From an uncultured bacterium (GTDB taxonomy: Bacteria > Bacillota > Clostridia > Lachnospirales > Lachnospiraceae), in the NCBI GenBank assembly GCA_905214875.1, contig CAJMNR010000060.1, positions 1-16,388 of the forward strand: a stretch of DNA of 16,388 nt. Reading direction: 5' to 3'. This document shows, in pieces, positions 14,890 through 16,388 of this stretch (within the stretch, counting starts at the first letter, position 1; every line of letters begins with the position of its first letter). The notes beneath the pieces are model-generated. The model was not told the origin of the DNA. It ran no database searches and worked only from the letters and a program-made list of their open reading frames with translations. A program made the position numbers and the translations under genes.

Positions 14890-15969
14890 TTATTTTATAT
14901 TTATTTCTTTTGTCTGATTAATCTTTCCATCCTTCAATATGTATAGAAACGTTTTTTCCGTATCTTCACCTTCGTCTTCGGTTACAATCATGTACTGCTT
15001 ATCTGTAGTAACTGCATACGCATCAGAGTTTCTTAGATATGCATCGCACTCATTTTTTTGTTTTGTTTTTATATCATAGATCTTTCCGCCCGTATATAGC
15101 TTGTCTCCATATAAATCGATTAAAAAGCTATCTGTATACAGATATACCCCCTGATTTTTTATATCATACAAACCTCTTTTATAAATTTTATAGTCAAAAT
15201 TCGTATAATATAGTGTTTGATTTGATATGTCGATTGCAAAATCAGATATTTTTGTATCCTTATGCTCAATAAGAATACTTTGTTTCCCTGTTTTTAAATC
15301 AGTTTCGACAAGTTCGAATAAACTATTTATATAATACAGGCTGTCTCCAGAAATAAAAGCCTTACATACTTTTCCAAGGTCCACAAAACTATAAACGATT
15401 TCAAACTTTTGATTTAATACATAATTATGTTGATTCCCCATTAGCAATATATAGTCACTATTATACGTATCGACTTCATCAATCTCATTCGAATCCACCT
15501 GCTTTAATTCCTCATCTATATCATCGGGAATTTTATTCGTAAAGACTTCCTTTTTCTCCGCTCCATCGATACGATATATTTTCCCCAACGTTTCAGACGT
15601 TGCATCTGCTGATAATATTTCTTCATTATGTGTCATATATAATTCTTTGTTGAAGATAAAATATGTACTTCTATTAGGACAATATGCGTTACAATTGGAA
15701 TCATTATGCGTACATGCAACATCACCACATGCAACAGATACCTCTTCATTCTCATCTATTCGATATAACAGATTACCACTTGACGGTTTTAAATAAACAC
15801 CGCTGTCATCATATAATGTTCCAAATTCATTTACTTTTAAGTCGCCAATTCCACCAAAATAATTTAAATTAGAAGGTTTATTTATATCCAGCTTCTTATC
15901 ATGGCTACAACCACTACATATCAGCAATAACATGGCAAACATAACTGATAATAATTTGTTTCTTTTCAC
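14890..15969 (-). CDS. cysteine-motif lipoprotein of an ABC operon
   Basis: I start at GTG 15967-15969, which has a G-rich ribosome binding site (seven Gs, 15977-15983) seven bases upstream and gives a clean lipoprotein signal: KRNKLLSVMFAMLLLICSGC, with the lipid-bearing cysteine at residue 21. The 359-residue protein would be anchored outside the membrane. Repeating short strand-like units (for example YYINSLFELVETDLKTGKQ and LYYTNFDYKIYKRGLYD) suggest a beta-propeller, as in DUF5050-type proteins. A motif C81-x4-C86-x-H88-x4-C93-x3-C97 is unusual and looks like the CxxxxCxH...CNA motif I associate with clostridial lipoproteins; metal binding or disulfides are possible. An in-frame ATG 61 codons earlier (16150-16152) has no ribosome binding site and no signal peptide. 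It leads the ABC operon and may be a sensor or substrate-binding partner. Confidence 0.8.
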   Translation of the reverse strand: MKRNKLLSVMFAMLLLICSGCSHDKKLDINKPSNLNYFGGIGDLKVNEFGTLYDDSGVYLKPSSGNLLYRIDENEEVSVACGDVACTHNDSNCNAYCPNRSTYFIFNKELYMTHNEEILSADATSETLGKIYRIDGAEKKEVFTNKIPDDIDEELKQVDSNEIDEVDTYNSDYILLMGNQHNYVLNQKFEIVYSFVDLGKVCKAFISGDSLYYINSLFELVETDLKTGKQSILIEHKDTKISDFAIDISNQTLYYTNFDYKIYKRGLYDIKNQGVYLYTDSFLIDLYGDKLYTGGKIYDIKTKQKNECDAYLRNSDAYAVTTDKQYMIVTEDEGEDTEKTFLYILKDGKINQTKEINIK

Positions 15970-16152
15970 TTTACTTCCCCCCCGAAAGATAAATATTCTC
16001 TGATCGAACAACTTCAATTGAGTCATCTGCCCCAGTGACACTGTCGCTGTAAGCTGTTTGCTATTGTTGTCAGATTCCGACTTTGCTTCCAAATATGCCG
16101 TAACAGTCACCGTATCATAGTTCAAGTTTGGACAGTTATTTTTCCCATTCAT
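15970..16152 (-). other. in-frame upstream extension of the lipoprotein frame, probably not translated
   Basis: 61 codons run open in the same frame before the lipoprotein GTG, starting with an ATG that has no ribosome binding site. The residues (for example DTVTVTAYLEAKSESDNN) do not look like random reading-frame noise, so this could be the tail of an older gene. The stretch also holds the operon's probable promoter (TTGAAG, 16 bases, TATTTA) and an 11-base palindrome, CAGTGACACTG (16033-16043). Confidence 0.35.
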
Positions 16153-16278
16153 ATAAAATATATTATCATATTTTTACATATTAGTGTAATAATTTTGCTA
16201 TTTTTACCATTTTTTTTGTATTTATTGCTGCATTTCTCATATCTTGAAATATATATAAAAGTCTTATAAGAAATAAAG

Positions 16279-16388
16279 TTTCGTAGAGTAAAGTCCATTG
16301 CATCCGTTGCTAAAGTCACCAACCTGTTTATCTATTGATGAATTCAAAGGAAATACTGATGCTGGGAAGTACCAATGCATCCTTGTTG
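16279..16388 (+). pseudogene. ISL3-family transposase fragment with a frameshift, running off the right edge
   Basis: Plus-strand positions 16328-16387 read LSIDEFKGNTDAGKYQCILV, which matches the segment around the first catalytic aspartate of ISL3-family transposases in Firmicutes (the IDEFKG motif followed by a K-Y-x-x-I-L run). Just before it, positions 16279-16326 read FRRVKSIASVAKVTNL in the frame one base earlier; in intact proteins this helical region directly precedes the aspartate. The two frames meet at 16327 with a one-base offset, and stops block both frames on either side. There is no start codon and no N-terminal zinc-finger region in the window. It is therefore a decayed insertion-sequence remnant, oriented opposite to all the genes. 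The family call rests on motif memory. Confidence 0.6.

Noticed and set aside
16149..16298. 49-codon minus-strand open frame beginning MDFTLRNF
   Set aside because: It is AT-rich, has no convincing ribosome binding site, and overlaps antisense to the transposase remnant.

Overview
The window is AT-rich chromosomal DNA from an anaerobic, endospore-forming Firmicute, most likely a clostridium of the Lachnospiraceae type. Evidence for this is the sporulation protein SpoIVA, the strong AGGAGG-type ribosome binding sites, a flavodoxin/ferredoxin (EFR1-type) protein, and a lipoprotein with a cysteine motif I associate with clostridia. The taxonomic call is inference. Every intact gene lies on the minus strand; the only plus-strand coding signal is a broken transposase at the right edge. 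I see no rRNA, tRNA or CRISPR array.

Layout from left to right, which is the reverse of transcription: (1) mutS, running off the left edge, preceded by its own promoter and a leader with three copies of a 7-base repeat. (2) A membrane-anchored MutS-like ATPase with a near-consensus promoter. (3) An EFR1-type flavodoxin/ferredoxin gene and an arsR-type regulator, each with the same operator-like 16-mer at its promoter. (4) A 3'-truncated dTDP-sugar 3,5-epimerase (RmlC-like) remnant. (5) A two-gene unit of a tandem-GNAT acetyltransferase and an extended HIT-family protein, closed by a terminator. (6) A small kinase-like protein. (7) A MerR-type regulator, closed by a terminator. (8) A secreted SH3b/SH3b/NlpC-P60 cell-wall hydrolase, closed by a strong terminator. 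(9) spoIVA. (10) A four-gene operon of lipoprotein, ABC-2 permease, ATPase and a shorter second permease. (11) A frameshifted ISL3-family transposase fragment running off the right edge.

How the genes work together: mutS is mismatch repair; its paralogue next door keeps the ATPase core but carries membrane segments, so it probably does something else. The arsR/EFR1 pair looks like a small self-regulated redox or metal-response unit. spoIVA builds the spore coat basement layer, and the neighbouring cell-wall hydrolase may act in spore or vegetative wall remodelling, though nothing here proves that. The lipoprotein/ABC operon looks like an export or envelope-stress module in which one permease appears to have lost its C-terminal membrane segments.

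The start codons of four genes (HIT, NlpC/P60, spoIVA and the lipoprotein) are better placed downstream of the longest possible reading frame, on the basis of ribosome binding sites or family alignment. I saw no clearly new multi-gene system. The most unusual items are the paired ArsR operators, the membrane MutS paralogue, the two mutually exclusive hairpin leaders, the truncated permease and epimerase, and the degenerate transposase.
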